Assembly (NCBI GenBank): GCA_943914465.1
Contig: CALUCD010000002.1
Span: 124,001-188,000 of the forward strand
Direction of reading: 5' to 3'
Source: an uncultured Corynebacterium sp.
Lineage (GTDB): Bacteria; Actinomycetota; Actinomycetes; Mycobacteriales; Mycobacteriaceae
DNA: 64,000 nucleotides
Positions 27,091 to 36,879 of the stretch are shown here, one piece after another. Under the pieces are notes generated by a model. That model was not told the origin of the DNA. It was given only the letters and a program-made list of their open reading frames with translations, and made no database searches. Position numbers and translations under genes: made by a program. Numbering within the stretch: position 1 is the stretch's first letter; every line of letters starts with the position of its first letter.

Positions 27091-28035
27091 TTACATCCTC
27101 TCCATTGAGGCGTGCTGTAGTTCATGCGCTTGGCGACGTGCGCGGCGGCGAGTCAGCGTGCCGGCCAAAACCAGCGCCAAAACCAGGGCGATGAACACAA
27201 CCACCCACGTCATCCACTCCTGCCACGGCGACAGCGGGCGGGAAAAGATTTCATTGTCTTCCGGCGTGTACTCCACGCGGTGAGCGTGCACCAACAAACG
27301 GTGCGAGTTAATGCCGTACGGGGTGCAGGTGATCAGCGTGAGCAGATCCTCACCAACCACCGGCGCGAGCCCCTTTGTTTCACCAGGCACAACGACCTCG
27401 GTGTTATGAACTTGATATTTGAGTTTTTTCTTACCCACCTGGACAAAGATCGCGTCGCCAGCTTTCACGTCACGCAAGTTGTCCCACATGGTGGCCTTAG
27501 TCAGGCCGGTGTGGCCCGTCAACACCGCATGGGTTCGCGCACCGCCAACCGGCAGCGACGTACCAAACAAGTGCCCAATGCCCTTCTCCAGGACATCCTC
27601 GGTCGTACCGTGATAAATGGGTAAGTCAGACTTAATCGATGGGATAATCACGCGGCCCATCGCATCCGCGAGGTTCAGCTGCTCAAGATAACGCGTATAC
27701 GCAGGATTATCCTCACGCACCCGCGCCAACCACGGATCCAGAATCGGGCCGCCCTCAATACCATCGTTATACGAGCTGGCCGCGGAGATCATCTGCTCAA
27801 TCTCCTCGTCCGTGAACTGCGAGTTCATCTCATCTGTGTAGTACTGCGACACCACCGACTGGCCGCGGTTAGTCAAATACGTAGCCACCACCGGGTAGAG
27901 CAAGACCAGCACCCCGCACAGCACTAACAGCAGCGGCAGGATTGCGCGCCGGCGGCTCGTCGTTGTGCGTGGATTCGGTGCTTTGTGGGCACCCTTCACC
28001 AGCTGTGATGGGCCTTCTGCAGTGACAAGAGACAC
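27091..28035 (-). CDS. Class C pilin-polymerising sortase, cluster A
   Basis: 314 residues with N-terminal and C-terminal membrane spans (about 31-52 and 275-296). Catalytic His175 (LTGHTG), Cys237 (TLITCTPYG) and Arg246 (SHRLLVHAHR) are present, and the lid motif DPW at 100-102. These are the hallmarks of class C sortases that join pilin LPxTG threonine to the VYPK lysine. It is separated from the major pilin by 137 bases that contain a strong hairpin. Confidence 0.92.
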   Translation of the reverse strand: MSLVTAEGPSQLVKGAHKAPNPRTTTSRRRAILPLLLVLCGVLVLLYPVVATYLTNRGQSVVSQYYTDEMNSQFTDEEIEQMISAASSYNDGIEGGPILDPWLARVREDNPAYTRYLEQLNLADAMGRVIIPSIKSDLPIYHGTTEDVLEKGIGHLFGTSLPVGGARTHAVLTGHTGLTKATMWDNLRDVKAGDAIFVQVGKKKLKYQVHNTEVVVPGETKGLAPVVGEDLLTLITCTPYGINSHRLLVHAHRVEYTPEDNEIFSRPLSPWQEWMTWVVVFIALVLALVLAGTLTRRRARRQAHELQHASMERM

Positions 28036-28123
28036 CGTGGTCCTGCTCCTTTACTCGGGGTTTGCGTGGTTGGCTCGGGTTACCTCATGGGGTTCCCGCA
28101 TGGGGCTTTCTCATGGCGTGCTG

Positions 28124-28150
28124 CGGTACGAGGGCGATGCCCTCGTACCG
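28124..28150 (-). terminator. Hairpin between cluster A pilin and its sortase
   Basis: Perfect 12-bp stem CGGTACGAGGGC / GCCCTCGTACCG with a 3-base loop, 22 bases beyond the pilin stop. No T-run follows. It may reduce read-through so that pilin is made in excess of sortase and minor proteins, or stabilise the pilin mRNA 3' end. Confidence 0.65.
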
Positions 28151-28172
28151 GTCGGCCATGCAGCTAAGGTGC

Positions 28173-29813
28173 TTAAGCCACAGCACCTTCGCGGCGCAGG
28201 TAGTAGGCGTAGCCGCCGCCCACCAGCACCAGAGCGCCGCCGATGATCAGCAGCATCCAGATACCGTTGCCACCGGTCAGCGGCAACTGGAAGCCAGCGT
28301 TGCTCGGCGAGTCTACGACCGTGTCATCGCCGGTCAGCTTGATTGCTGGAACATTGGCTGTGCCGTCGGTCAGGGTCTCTCCAACCGCGAGCACCTGGAA
28401 GTAGATCGGACGTGGCTGCAGCTCAGTGCCGTCCGGTGCAGTGGTCTCCACAAGGCAGTAACCGGACGGGGTCGAGGCTTTCGCCACTCCGTCTTCGAAG
28501 TTATTGGCGTGCAGGCCGGTGAAGAACACCTTGCCGTTCTCGTCGGTGGTACCCGAAGTGATCGCGGTCTCTTCAAGGTCGAACGGGCCCTCAACTTGGC
28601 CTGCGGTGGTCGGCGAGCAGCGGTAGACGCTGAACGCTGCACCCTCGAGGTTCTCGTTCGTACCCGCCTTCTGCTTCAGCACTTCAACGTTGCCCCAGTA
28701 CGACACCGTCTGCGGAGCGTCTTCCGGCGGATCGTTCGGCGGGGTCTGCGGGGTATCCGGCGGGGTACCAGGACCGTTCGGATCGTCCGGGGTAGGCGGG
28801 GTCTGCGACGGGTTCTGGGTGACGTTGATCTTGTTCACCACAGAGTCAGCTGGGTCTGCGGTGGTAGGTAGATCGTTGACGGTGAAGTTCACGTCGGCGC
28901 GGACCTGCGCCGCGTCGGCATTTGCGTTCAGCTTGGTGATGCCGGCCGGGGTGAGCGTGATGCGAGTCAGCGAGGTCCCAGCCGTGTCTGCAGCCTGGTT
29001 AGCCACGGTGTAGTCGGCGGCTTCGAGCGCCGCCACCTCCTGGCCGTTTTCGTCAACCAGGTACACCCGCTGCACACCGTTGTTCTCGCCCGATGGCGTC
29101 AAACGGTCGGTCGGGTAGTAGTCGGTGACAACGTAGCTGTTGATGTTGCGCTGATCGTAGCGCGTAACCCCACCCTGGATGGTGTAGGCGATGGTATCGC
29201 CCTGGTTCTGGTTCGCATCCTTGACCGTCTTGGACGACTCTTGCTGCGGGTTGTTCTTCGGGTAGACGTTCACCTCGTTCAACCAAGCGTTGCGCTCAAT
29301 CGGGTGGGTCATTGGCAGGGTGACGTAGAACGGAGCGGAACCGACGTAGCCTGCTGGCGGGGTGGTCTCGCTGACGCGGTACAGGCCTTTGTCGAAAGCA
29401 CCGGTGGCGAGGCCGTCGCCGTTGGTTGTCAACGTGGTGGCTTCACCGTAAGTGACCCCGTCTGTGCGACCTCCTTGAATTTCTTCAGCGAGACGCCACC
29501 CTGCGATTGAGGTCAAATCCACTGGTTCGCCGTTGACCAGAACTTGCTGCACCTCGAACACTGCACCCGCGAGGGCAGGGTTCGCGTTGGTATCGATCGG
29601 CGTTTCAGGTGGCAGGCCGTTCGAAGTAGCGCCCTCAATCACTGGAGCAGCGTGCTTGTGAATGTTCAGCGTCACCTGGCCGTCAAAGTTTCGCAGGTCG
29701 TTGACTTGCTGAGTGGTGACCGTCTGCTGCGCGAAGGCAGGGGCGCCAGCGGCGCCGGAGAGCACAAGACCGGAGGCCATTGCTGCGATCAAGCTCTTTT
29801 TGAAAACGTTCAT
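28173..29813 (-). CDS. Major shaft pilin of cluster A (SpaA/D/H-type)
   Basis: The start is ATG 29813 (MNVFKKSLIA), preceded by GGAAGGAAAG; the longer open frame upstream is non-coding. The 546-residue protein has a signal peptide ending AFAQQ, pilin motif NEVNVYPKN with the linking lysine at K186, a second Ig-like domain, and a Pro/Asp/Thr-rich linker. A C-terminal Cna_B domain has E-box YCLVETTAPDG, and it ends with LPLTG, a hydrophobic span and YYLRREG. All three functional motifs are intact, so it should form the polymerised shaft with intramolecular isopeptide bonds. Confidence 0.93.
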   Translation of the reverse strand: MNVFKKSLIAAMASGLVLSGAAGAPAFAQQTVTTQQVNDLRNFDGQVTLNIHKHAAPVIEGATSNGLPPETPIDTNANPALAGAVFEVQQVLVNGEPVDLTSIAGWRLAEEIQGGRTDGVTYGEATTLTTNGDGLATGAFDKGLYRVSETTPPAGYVGSAPFYVTLPMTHPIERNAWLNEVNVYPKNNPQQESSKTVKDANQNQGDTIAYTIQGGVTRYDQRNINSYVVTDYYPTDRLTPSGENNGVQRVYLVDENGQEVAALEAADYTVANQAADTAGTSLTRITLTPAGITKLNANADAAQVRADVNFTVNDLPTTADPADSVVNKINVTQNPSQTPPTPDDPNGPGTPPDTPQTPPNDPPEDAPQTVSYWGNVEVLKQKAGTNENLEGAAFSVYRCSPTTAGQVEGPFDLEETAITSGTTDENGKVFFTGLHANNFEDGVAKASTPSGYCLVETTAPDGTELQPRPIYFQVLAVGETLTDGTANVPAIKLTGDDTVVDSPSNAGFQLPLTGGNGIWMLLIIGGALVLVGGGYAYYLRREGAVA

Positions 29814-30458
29814 GTCTTTCCTTCCGGTGAGGCTCCCCAGCGGGCACGGGAATGTGCTGTTGCACTGGGGACACCTGAGTACAGGAGTACGAATCAATCT
29901 CGATGAGGAGTTCACTTCTGCTGTACCAATCCTCGGCACAGACTTATTGAACCCTGTGTATTCGGTGATTCGATTGGGACGATACATGCTGGACCCCGGT
30001 TCGCGCACCGTTACATGTGTCGTCAATTATGGGTTTGAAGCCGCTTCCAAAAAGTGCGTGATCGAGGAAAACCGCACGCTAAAGCATTTACATTCCGTGC
30101 GTGGAAAATTTGGATTAGCTGTAAAATCTATGTGAATGGGGGTAGCTTTCACTACCCCCGCCGACCTGACACGCCAAAGTAATACTTGCCAATCTCCGCC
30201 GCCGTCCGTAAAGCGCCCCTTTTTATCCGTCATTTCAGCTCCGAACGCGTGCCACGCAACGTCGTCAGTGTGATGGATTGCGGGTAGCTGGCACTCATCA
30301 TGCTCGGCCGGCGACGGTGCGTCGAAAAGCTAGCGCCTCGGGCGACCCCAAGCTCCAGGCGGATGTCCACTAACGTGCGCATCCCAAGCCTTGTGCTGTC
30401 GAACATGCTTTCTGTACTATCGACCTAGATCTAGAACGTGAGTTTGAGGGGAGGGGCA
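29814..30458. other. Divergent region carrying the cluster A promoter
   Basis: 645 bases between the cluster A pilin (leftward) and the HNH gene (rightward). An 8-bp hairpin GGGGGTAG / CTACCCCC lies at 30138-30159 and overlaps the half-sites GTGAA and TTCAC, so it could be an operator or leader structure. No gene is seen. Confidence 0.4.
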
Positions 30459-32147
30459 ATGTCTTGCACTGCAGAGCTTGATAGAAGTGTCGAAACTGTG
30501 CGGCGCGGCCTGCTCTCAATCAGAGACATGTTCGAGTCACCCGCCACGCTCGCGTTTGACGACGTCCACGTGCAGATGGAGAAGCTCGAGGCCATCCTCA
30601 ACGCAAAGGCGTTCATTGACGCTGCCTTCGCCCACCTCTGCGAACGCGACGGCGCCGGCCGCCTCGTAGGCGCCAAACACCCCAACGCGTACCTCAAGCA
30701 ATGTCTCGGCCTGTCGCCCAAGGAAGCGTACGACCGGCTTGCCCGCGGCAAGAATCTGTTCGGCGAACCTGATTTGCCTGAGCCAGCCGGTGATAGTGCC
30801 GGTGCGGCACCGGAGACAGATTTCGCAGAAGACGCAGCTGCCACAGAGACGAACGCCGAAGACCCGGCAGCCGCTGCTGCACGCGAGGCGGCCGCACGCG
30901 CAGCTCACGAGCGTGCCAAGGAAAACGCCCGCCACGACCAGCAGCAGGCTCGCCGCGAGGCCAGTAGCGTCAGTGCGGACAAACAGGACGCTATCCGGCG
31001 TGAGCTCGACAACCTACTTGATGCTGCACGCGGTGCTCGCCCCCGCCTTCACGCGGAGGCGATGCGCGAAGCCCACAACCGCGACGTCAAAGACCTCCGC
31101 GCGGTAGTCCGCCGGTGGGTGGAGCATGAAAACCGGAAACACCGCCAACCCGCCAACCCGAACGCCGGGATGGAAAAACGCAGCGTACGCCTTGGGCAGC
31201 GGAAGGCCGACGGCACCTACGACATCCAGATCACCGCGACCGCCGGTGACACCGCCCTGTTTAAAGCACTCATGGATAAAGGCGCGGCACCGAACTCGAA
31301 CCTGCCCAAAGGCACCGAAGACTACCGCTCGCCATCGCAGCGCCATTACGACCAGTTCATCCACGTGCTCAAGCGTTTCGACGCCACCGAGCAGAAGAAA
31401 GCGAACGGCTGCGCCTCCGTCGTCATCAGCGTGACACTCGATGAGATCGTCGACGCGGACGCCACCACACGGTTTGCCACCAACACCGGTATTGAGCTGG
31501 ACAGCTTCGATCTCGTTCGCCTTGGCATGGACGGCACCGCGGATTTCGTGCTCACTATCGACGGCGCGTCTTCGGTCCCGCTCAACCTCTGGCGAAGCAA
31601 CCGCACCGCATCAATTGCGCAGCGTGTCGCACTGCTCGCCATCCAGGGTGTGTGCGCCTGGACGGGATGCAGTACGCCCCTTACGGAGTGCGAAGCCCAC
31701 CACATCCTTGCGTGGATCAAGGGCGGCACTACCGATATCGCGAACCTGACCGCCCTGTGCCGTGAACATCACCGGTGCAACAATGATCACAGAGACCACC
31801 GCCACAACACCCACCACATGGAATACGACCCGGGAACCGGCCGGGCCGGGCTGAAACGATCCGGCCGCGAACACCTGGAGTTCAATACCTCGGATGCGGC
31901 TTACCACTCGGCTGTCAATCGACTCCGCCGCAGGCGCACCCCTCCCCCACCGCCACCGGAGCCCGTGCGAACGCCGCGCGCGCCTGAACACAGCGCTGCC
32001 ACTGCCACGGCATCACCGACCCCGACTACTTCGGCGACCCCTCCTATTGCGGCAACCCCAACTACGCCGACAACTCATCGCAGTTGGGCGGTGCAACCGG
32101 CCCCGTTTGTACCGCCGCCCGGGCAGAGCCCCGACCCGCCGTTTTAA
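30459..32147 (+). CDS. DUF222 / HNH endonuclease domain protein (13E12 repeat-like)
   Basis: The start is ATG 30459 (MSCTAELDR) behind AGGGGAGGGGC. The 562-residue protein has an N-terminal DUF222 helical domain, an Ala/Glu-rich linker, and a C-terminal HNH nuclease motif: 'CAWTGCSTPLTECEAHHIL', 'GGTTDIANLTALCREHH'. The tail is long and Thr/Pro-rich. Such proteins occur in multiple copies in actinobacteria and are often in or near mobile or variable regions; their role is unknown. It lies on the strand opposite to both pilus clusters. Confidence 0.85.
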   Translation: MSCTAELDRSVETVRRGLLSIRDMFESPATLAFDDVHVQMEKLEAILNAKAFIDAAFAHLCERDGAGRLVGAKHPNAYLKQCLGLSPKEAYDRLARGKNLFGEPDLPEPAGDSAGAAPETDFAEDAAATETNAEDPAAAAAREAAARAAHERAKENARHDQQQARREASSVSADKQDAIRRELDNLLDAARGARPRLHAEAMREAHNRDVKDLRAVVRRWVEHENRKHRQPANPNAGMEKRSVRLGQRKADGTYDIQITATAGDTALFKALMDKGAAPNSNLPKGTEDYRSPSQRHYDQFIHVLKRFDATEQKKANGCASVVISVTLDEIVDADATTRFATNTGIELDSFDLVRLGMDGTADFVLTIDGASSVPLNLWRSNRTASIAQRVALLAIQGVCAWTGCSTPLTECEAHHILAWIKGGTTDIANLTALCREHHRCNNDHRDHRHNTHHMEYDPGTGRAGLKRSGREHLEFNTSDAAYHSAVNRLRRRRTPPPPPPEPVRTPRAPEHSAATATASPTPTTSATPPIAATPTTPTTHRSWAVQPAPFVPPPGQSPDPPF

Positions 32148-32388
32148 AGGTGAGTTGTGCAACTGTACGCTGTCCGAGCGTGGACAGTACGGTCCATGGC
32201 GATGGTGATGGTGCATCGCCATGGACGTGTGGAGCCCTGTACCGGCCGACGAAACGCAGTGCCAGGTAGCGGGTCGCTTAGGACGCACTATTGCTACCCT
32301 GAATTTGGAACCTACAGTTATATAGATTCGCACCCAGCCCGCTTCGAACAGATCCGAAGCAATCTCTTCGCGGCGGAAGGAGGAAACC
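32148..32388. promoter_or_regulatory. Leader of the Panacea-Doc pair with inverted repeats
   Basis: A perfect 13-bp inverted repeat GTCCATGGCGATG / CATCGCCATGGAC with 9-base loop spans 32192-32226, and a smaller one, CTGTCC / GGACAG, precedes it. They could terminate HNH transcription or bind the antitoxin. A TATAGAT -10-like element follows at about 32321. Confidence 0.5.
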
Positions 32389-32955
32389 GTGGCACACGTC
32401 AAAGATGCCGCCCAGTTCATTACGGAGCTCACTGGCGGCGTAGACAAGCTTAAGTTGTACAAGCTGTGCTACTTCGCCCACGGATGGCACCTGGCCTGGA
32501 GTGGACGCCCCCTTTTCTCCGAGCCGCTTGAAGCGTGGCAATACGGGCCGGTACCTCGCGCGCTGTGGAACGCATGCTCGGGGGTTGACCGTGCCGAGGT
32601 TGTCGTGCACGTACCCGGTGGGCAATCAGCAAATCTGTCGAACTACGAGAAAGCTGTCATCGAGTCGGTTGCGGACCAGTACGCATCCCTTCACCCGCTT
32701 GAGTTGAGTGATCGCAGCCATGATTTGGCCTGGAAGGCCGCACGCGGCGAGCTCACCGACGACGCCAAATGTGACGGTGAGATGAGCACCGCTGCCATCC
32801 GCTCGGAATTCACAAACAAGCTGCGTCATAACGTCGATGTTCCCAGTGCACCGCCCGGGTCCGATGACGCTCACTCGGCGGGGCTGGAACCTGAGGCCGC
32901 AGCCGAGCTCGAGTCTGCTTGGTGGGACGTTTTTGGCCTCCTGTCGACCCGGTAA
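32389..32955 (+). CDS. Panacea-domain (DUF4065/SocA-like) antitoxin
   Basis: GTG start at 32389 behind a strong GGAAGGAGG site. The 188-residue protein opens with the Panacea/DUF4065 signature 'KLYKLCYFAHGWHLAWSGRP' and 'LFSEPLEAWQYGPVPRAL'. Panacea domains are known as versatile antitoxins that pair with unrelated toxins, including Fic/Doc proteins (PanAT systems). The following gene, 24 bases on, is such a Fic protein, which supports the role. Confidence 0.85.
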   Translation: MAHVKDAAQFITELTGGVDKLKLYKLCYFAHGWHLAWSGRPLFSEPLEAWQYGPVPRALWNACSGVDRAEVVVHVPGGQSANLSNYEKAVIESVADQYASLHPLELSDRSHDLAWKAARGELTDDAKCDGEMSTAAIRSEFTNKLRHNVDVPSAPPGSDDAHSAGLEPEAAAELESAWWDVFGLLSTR

Positions 32956-32979
32956 CCACCGCTAACCACAGCTAACCCA

Positions 32980-33453
32980 GTGTCCCCAGACGGTAACTCG
33001 GCCGACCTCGGTGCCTACATGCAAGTGCTCGCGCAAACGATGGTCAGGCGAGCCCATACTCTTAACCGCCAGTGCGGACTTCGGGCAGAGCAAGACGGGA
33101 GTGCCCAGCCGTATGCGGGTTTCAGCGTCGACGACACCCTACTCGAGTCGGCCATCTACGCGACCTTCCAGGTGATAGGGGGCTCACCTCGTTATCCCGG
33201 AATCTTCGACAGAGCTGCGGCCCTGTTGGTGCGTATCGCTCGCAACCATCCATTCGGCGACGGTAACAAGCGCACGAGCCTACACCTGGCAGTGTATTAC
33301 CTGTGGTCAGCTGGCATTCGGGTAATCCCACCCGATCCGTCTTCGGCGGCGCAGGTAGTAGTTGACGCGGTTGATCGAGCTACGCCGCTTGACGAGGCCG
33401 TTCGCACCGTCTCTACCGCGATGCAGAGCTGGCCTGTGCAGGAAGGTTCGTGA
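32980..33453 (+). CDS. Fic/Doc-family toxin partner of the Panacea antitoxin
   Basis: 157 residues with the Fic motif HPFGDGNKRTS (His90) and the helical core typical of Doc-like toxins. Fic enzymes modify targets with AMP or phosphate; Doc phosphorylates EF-Tu. The DGN rather than DAN form does not decide the chemistry. I keep GTG 32980 as start, but there is no good ribosome site, so translation may be coupled to the antitoxin, or ATG 33019 could be used. Confidence 0.8.
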   Translation: MSPDGNSADLGAYMQVLAQTMVRRAHTLNRQCGLRAEQDGSAQPYAGFSVDDTLLESAIYATFQVIGGSPRYPGIFDRAAALLVRIARNHPFGDGNKRTSLHLAVYYLWSAGIRVIPPDPSSAAQVVVDAVDRATPLDEAVRTVSTAMQSWPVQEGS

Positions 33454-33486
33454 AATTCTCCGCTACCCGTGCGCTGCCCCGCACGC

Positions 33487-33535
33487 AAAACCACCCCTCA
33501 CCCGAGAGCGGTGCTCAAGGATAAGGGGTGGTTTT
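33487..33535. terminator. Bidirectional terminator between doc-like gene and cluster B
   Basis: AAAACCACCCCT (33487-33498) pairs perfectly with AGGGGTGGTTTT (33524-33535), giving A/T tracts on both sides. It lies between two converging transcripts. Confidence 0.8.
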
Positions 33536-33744
33536 GTTGGGTAGAAACTGGGTAGAACCGGCGAGGAACAGGTACAAAGCAAACCGGTCCCACCCAGCCT
33601 AGCCGCCGCGGGGACGGCCGCCTCGTTACGCCACGCCGGTACTACCACTCCGGGCGGCAAGTCTTGAATATGTGTGTTGAACGCGAGGGCCGGAGGCGGG
33701 AGCAGGGGCGAAAGTCCGAACCCCGGCCCCCGACCCGGCGCGCC

Positions 33745-36700
33745 TTAGGCCAACCGGAAGCGCTTGCGGGAGGCGAACGCCGCGGCCACGATGACCATGC
33801 CGGCCAGGGCTGGCAGGTGGGCGCCTTCGCCGCCGGTCTTCGGCAGCTGGCCCGCCTTGGTGTTGGCCAGGCGCATCGTCACCATGTCGTCGGCCTTGGC
33901 AAAGGCGACGATCGGGAAGGTGAGCGCGTCCTCACCCTGCACCAGGGTGCCTTGGGTGTCGGCCGGCCCGGTGAGCAGGTAGATGCCCTCGGCGGCGACC
34001 CGGAAGTACACCGGCTGCGGGATCAGGGTGTAGCCGTCATCGGCCGCCTTCGTCTCCGTCAGCTGGTAGCGCCCGTAGTCCAGATCAGACCAGCCGAACA
34101 CGGCGCCCTCGGTTTTGGAGGGGGTGACGGCCTGGGAGATGCCGGCGTCGTCAAGCTGACGAAGCTCGAATTGCGCACCCGTGAGCTGCTGCTGCGTGTT
34201 GTCCGCGTCCACCTTGGTCAGCTCGAAGCCGAACTTCTTCGGCGCCGGCGGCTCACCCAGGCGGGAGTAGTAGACAATACAGTGCGTGCCACCGACCGCC
34301 GGGACGTTGGTCAGGCGGAAATCGTTCGTGGCCTGCGCGTCCAGGTTGGTCACCTCGACTGGGGAGCCCTTGCCGTCGAAGCACTGGGCGTGCTTGCCGC
34401 CGCCGGCGTCCATGCGCTCCCAGCCTGCGGGGATCTTGCCCGCGGGTTCGCGCACATCGATCTGGGTGTAGTCGGTGCGACCGTTAAGGCCGAACTCTGC
34501 CATCTTGTTGTCGCCGTAGGGGCTCGGCGCGCCCGGGACCTGGTTGGAGCGTTCCACGCGGCCGGCTGATGGGGTCAGCTCCGCGTTGAACTCCCAGTTC
34601 GCGGACTCGGAGATGGTGCCGCGGGTGTTCTGCGGGGTCGGGGTGACGTTCTTGTCCTCGCCCTCGTAGAAGCGGCGCTCCACGGTGATTGCGCAGGTGT
34701 TCAGCGCGTTGATAAGCGCCTGCTGCATCACGGCCGACTCCTCGTAGAGGATGAAGTCACGTGCGCGCAGCGAATCGCTATCCGTTCCGCGCGGGCCCGA
34801 GATGGCCTGCAGGTTCGCGTTGGAAACCTCCAGCTCCGCCTCACGCGCGCCGCGCTTGCCCGGCCAGTTCGACGGGATGCCCACGGCCACCACGCGGGTG
34901 CCCTGTGCTTTGAGGCGGTTCGCCATACCCATCGCAGCCTCCATGTGGCGGAACTCGCCGGAGGTACCCTGCACCTTCTCGTGACCGAAGCGCATATCAA
35001 GGTTGAACACGGTCGGGTTGCCGTCCGTGATCATGTAGACCACGTCGTACGGGTTGTTCGGGTTCCTGTCGTTGTAATCCACAACCTTGCGCAGGCCGTC
35101 TTCCCAGTTCGTCGCGCCGTCGAGCACGCGGTTGTCCGGGCGGATCAAGTTCGCCCACTGCTTCGCAGCCGCCTTACCGGCCGGGGTGTTCAGCGCCACC
35201 GGGTCCTGGTTTTTCCCAATGAAGCCCGGGGAGCGGTTGTCAAAGCTGACAAAGCCCATCTTGGTGGGGGTGGAGCTCAACCCGTCGATGACGGTGTTGA
35301 CCACGCCCTTGACCGTGTCCGCACCGGCTTTCATACTGCCGGAGGTGTCAATGATCATGCCGGCGTTGAGCCCACAGCGATTCGGCATCGCCGGGTTCTC
35401 GCGCACCTGCATGAACACACCGAGCGAGCTGCGGTGCGGCAGGGTACCGAGTGAGTCGAACGGGGTCGGCAGCTCGTACATGAAGGAGCCGGAGTCGCCA
35501 ACGCCCTGCCAGTCCGAACCGTTGCCGTCACCACGCTTGTAGTTCACGCCCGAGTAGTAGGTCTGTCCGGCCTCCAACTTCGGGGTGGCGTACGCGTAGC
35601 GGAACAGCTGCGTCTCTTGGGTGTTGGTGCGCGAGCCGGACACGCCGGTACGGATCTCAGTTTGCACCGTGTAGCCAGGCGAGGCCTTGGTCATGCCCAC
35701 CCAGTAGTACTCCGAGGTCCCCGGACCGCTGGTCGGGATATCAAAGGCGCACTCGCCGTTGACATCTGCGGTACACGTGGCCCACGGCTGGTTGATCGGG
35801 GTCGCAGGCTCATTGGCCTTGAACTGCTGGTTTGCTTCCTTGTTGCCGAACTTGCCGCCGTGCTGCGGAGCGTAGAGCTGCAACACCGCGCCGGCACCCG
35901 GGGTGAACTTGTACACGCTGCCCATGCGCTTGTCGGCGCGGGTCGCGTTGTTCTCGGCGCCGGAGACGATCCGGTCTCCACCGACCTGCACCACCACGCG
36001 CGAGTGTCCAGCCGGCACCGGACCGTTGGCGGCCTGGCGCGACTGCATCATCGACATCCGGGTACCGTTGTTCAGGTCGGACGCGTCCGCGGCTCCGTTG
36101 TAGACGCGCCAGCGCAGATCCGCATCGCGAGGTGTCTCCTCAGGCATGTGCACCCGAGCAGTCACTGTCAACGGTTGCGCGAGCTTCAGGTCAGTGGTGT
36201 TGATGGTGAGCAGGTCACCGTTAAGATCCTCGGGCAGCTCCATACCCGACTCGGTTTCCGCCTCGGGATATTCGAAGACCTCAGCGTTTTCATCGCTGAT
36301 GGCCTCGCCGTTGATCTTGACATCATCAACCCACTGCACCGGGAAATCCACCTGGTCGCGGGCAAAGGATACGTCGCTCAGCGTGACGGCATCCGCGTCC
36401 GTGGCAGCGTCAGTGTCTGCGACCTTCAGCTCAGCTTTGAGCTCGTAGACTTCACCCGACTCGTCCGAGTCGACCCGCGTGAGCGTCACGTCGCCGCCCA
36501 GGTCAGCGTCCGATGCGTCCACAACGCTTTTTTCGCTTGTCGACGCCTCATTTCCGACCTGCGAGGTCCTTCCCTGCTCATCCTCCTTGACCCACGGGGA
36601 TTCAACCGGGATGAGCGGGGTGTTGGTGACCTCGGCGCGCTCGTCAGTGCCTAGGGAGGCCGGGGCACCGGCGGAGTTAGCGCCGGTAGCGCCGTTGGCG

Positions 36701-36879
36701 GCAGCACTGCCGGTATCAGCAGCGCCGTTAGCGCCGTTAGTAGCGCTCGCGGTGGCCGTCGCGGCGGGTGCGCTCACGGTTGCGGGCGCGGCCTGGACGG
36801 CAGCCGTCGGCACGAGCAATGCCCCGCAGGCGATGACCGCGGAGATCTTCGCCACGGTTGTCTTGCGTACGTTATGCAT
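33745..36879 (-). CDS. Pilus tip adhesin with vWA domain, cluster B (SpaC-like), LPKTG-anchored
   Basis: 1044 residues: signal peptide, a long Ala/Thr/Asn-rich low-complexity segment (about 30-75), and a beta-rich N-terminal region. A vWA domain has 'GMIIDTSGSMKAG' (about residue 510), and a Cna_B-type domain starts near 883 ('LTKVDADNTQQQLTGAQFEL'). Sorting signal LPKTG (near 1010), membrane span and RKRFR follow. The ATG overlaps the stop of the minor pilin by 8 bases. It is a homologue of the cluster A vWA tip protein. Confidence 0.88.
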   Translation of the reverse strand: MHNVRKTTVAKISAVIACGALLVPTAAVQAAPATVSAPAATATASATNGANGAADTGSAAANGATGANSAGAPASLGTDERAEVTNTPLIPVESPWVKEDEQGRTSQVGNEASTSEKSVVDASDADLGGDVTLTRVDSDESGEVYELKAELKVADTDAATDADAVTLSDVSFARDQVDFPVQWVDDVKINGEAISDENAEVFEYPEAETESGMELPEDLNGDLLTINTTDLKLAQPLTVTARVHMPEETPRDADLRWRVYNGAADASDLNNGTRMSMMQSRQAANGPVPAGHSRVVVQVGGDRIVSGAENNATRADKRMGSVYKFTPGAGAVLQLYAPQHGGKFGNKEANQQFKANEPATPINQPWATCTADVNGECAFDIPTSGPGTSEYYWVGMTKASPGYTVQTEIRTGVSGSRTNTQETQLFRYAYATPKLEAGQTYYSGVNYKRGDGNGSDWQGVGDSGSFMYELPTPFDSLGTLPHRSSLGVFMQVRENPAMPNRCGLNAGMIIDTSGSMKAGADTVKGVVNTVIDGLSSTPTKMGFVSFDNRSPGFIGKNQDPVALNTPAGKAAAKQWANLIRPDNRVLDGATNWEDGLRKVVDYNDRNPNNPYDVVYMITDGNPTVFNLDMRFGHEKVQGTSGEFRHMEAAMGMANRLKAQGTRVVAVGIPSNWPGKRGAREAELEVSNANLQAISGPRGTDSDSLRARDFILYEESAVMQQALINALNTCAITVERRFYEGEDKNVTPTPQNTRGTISESANWEFNAELTPSAGRVERSNQVPGAPSPYGDNKMAEFGLNGRTDYTQIDVREPAGKIPAGWERMDAGGGKHAQCFDGKGSPVEVTNLDAQATNDFRLTNVPAVGGTHCIVYYSRLGEPPAPKKFGFELTKVDADNTQQQLTGAQFELRQLDDAGISQAVTPSKTEGAVFGWSDLDYGRYQLTETKAADDGYTLIPQPVYFRVAAEGIYLLTGPADTQGTLVQGEDALTFPIVAFAKADDMVTMRLANTKAGQLPKTGGEGAHLPALAGMVIVAAAFASRKRFRLA

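Noticed and set aside
30131..30153. TGTGA...TCAC pair as a GlxR site
   Set aside because: The spacing between half-sites is 13 rather than 6 bases, so it does not fit GlxR; kept only as a possible hairpin/operator.
33661..33744. GC-rich stretch after the cluster B tip gene as a terminator
   Set aside because: Partial complementarity only (GGCCGG and CCGGCC blocks) and no T-run; the clear terminator is at 33487-33535.
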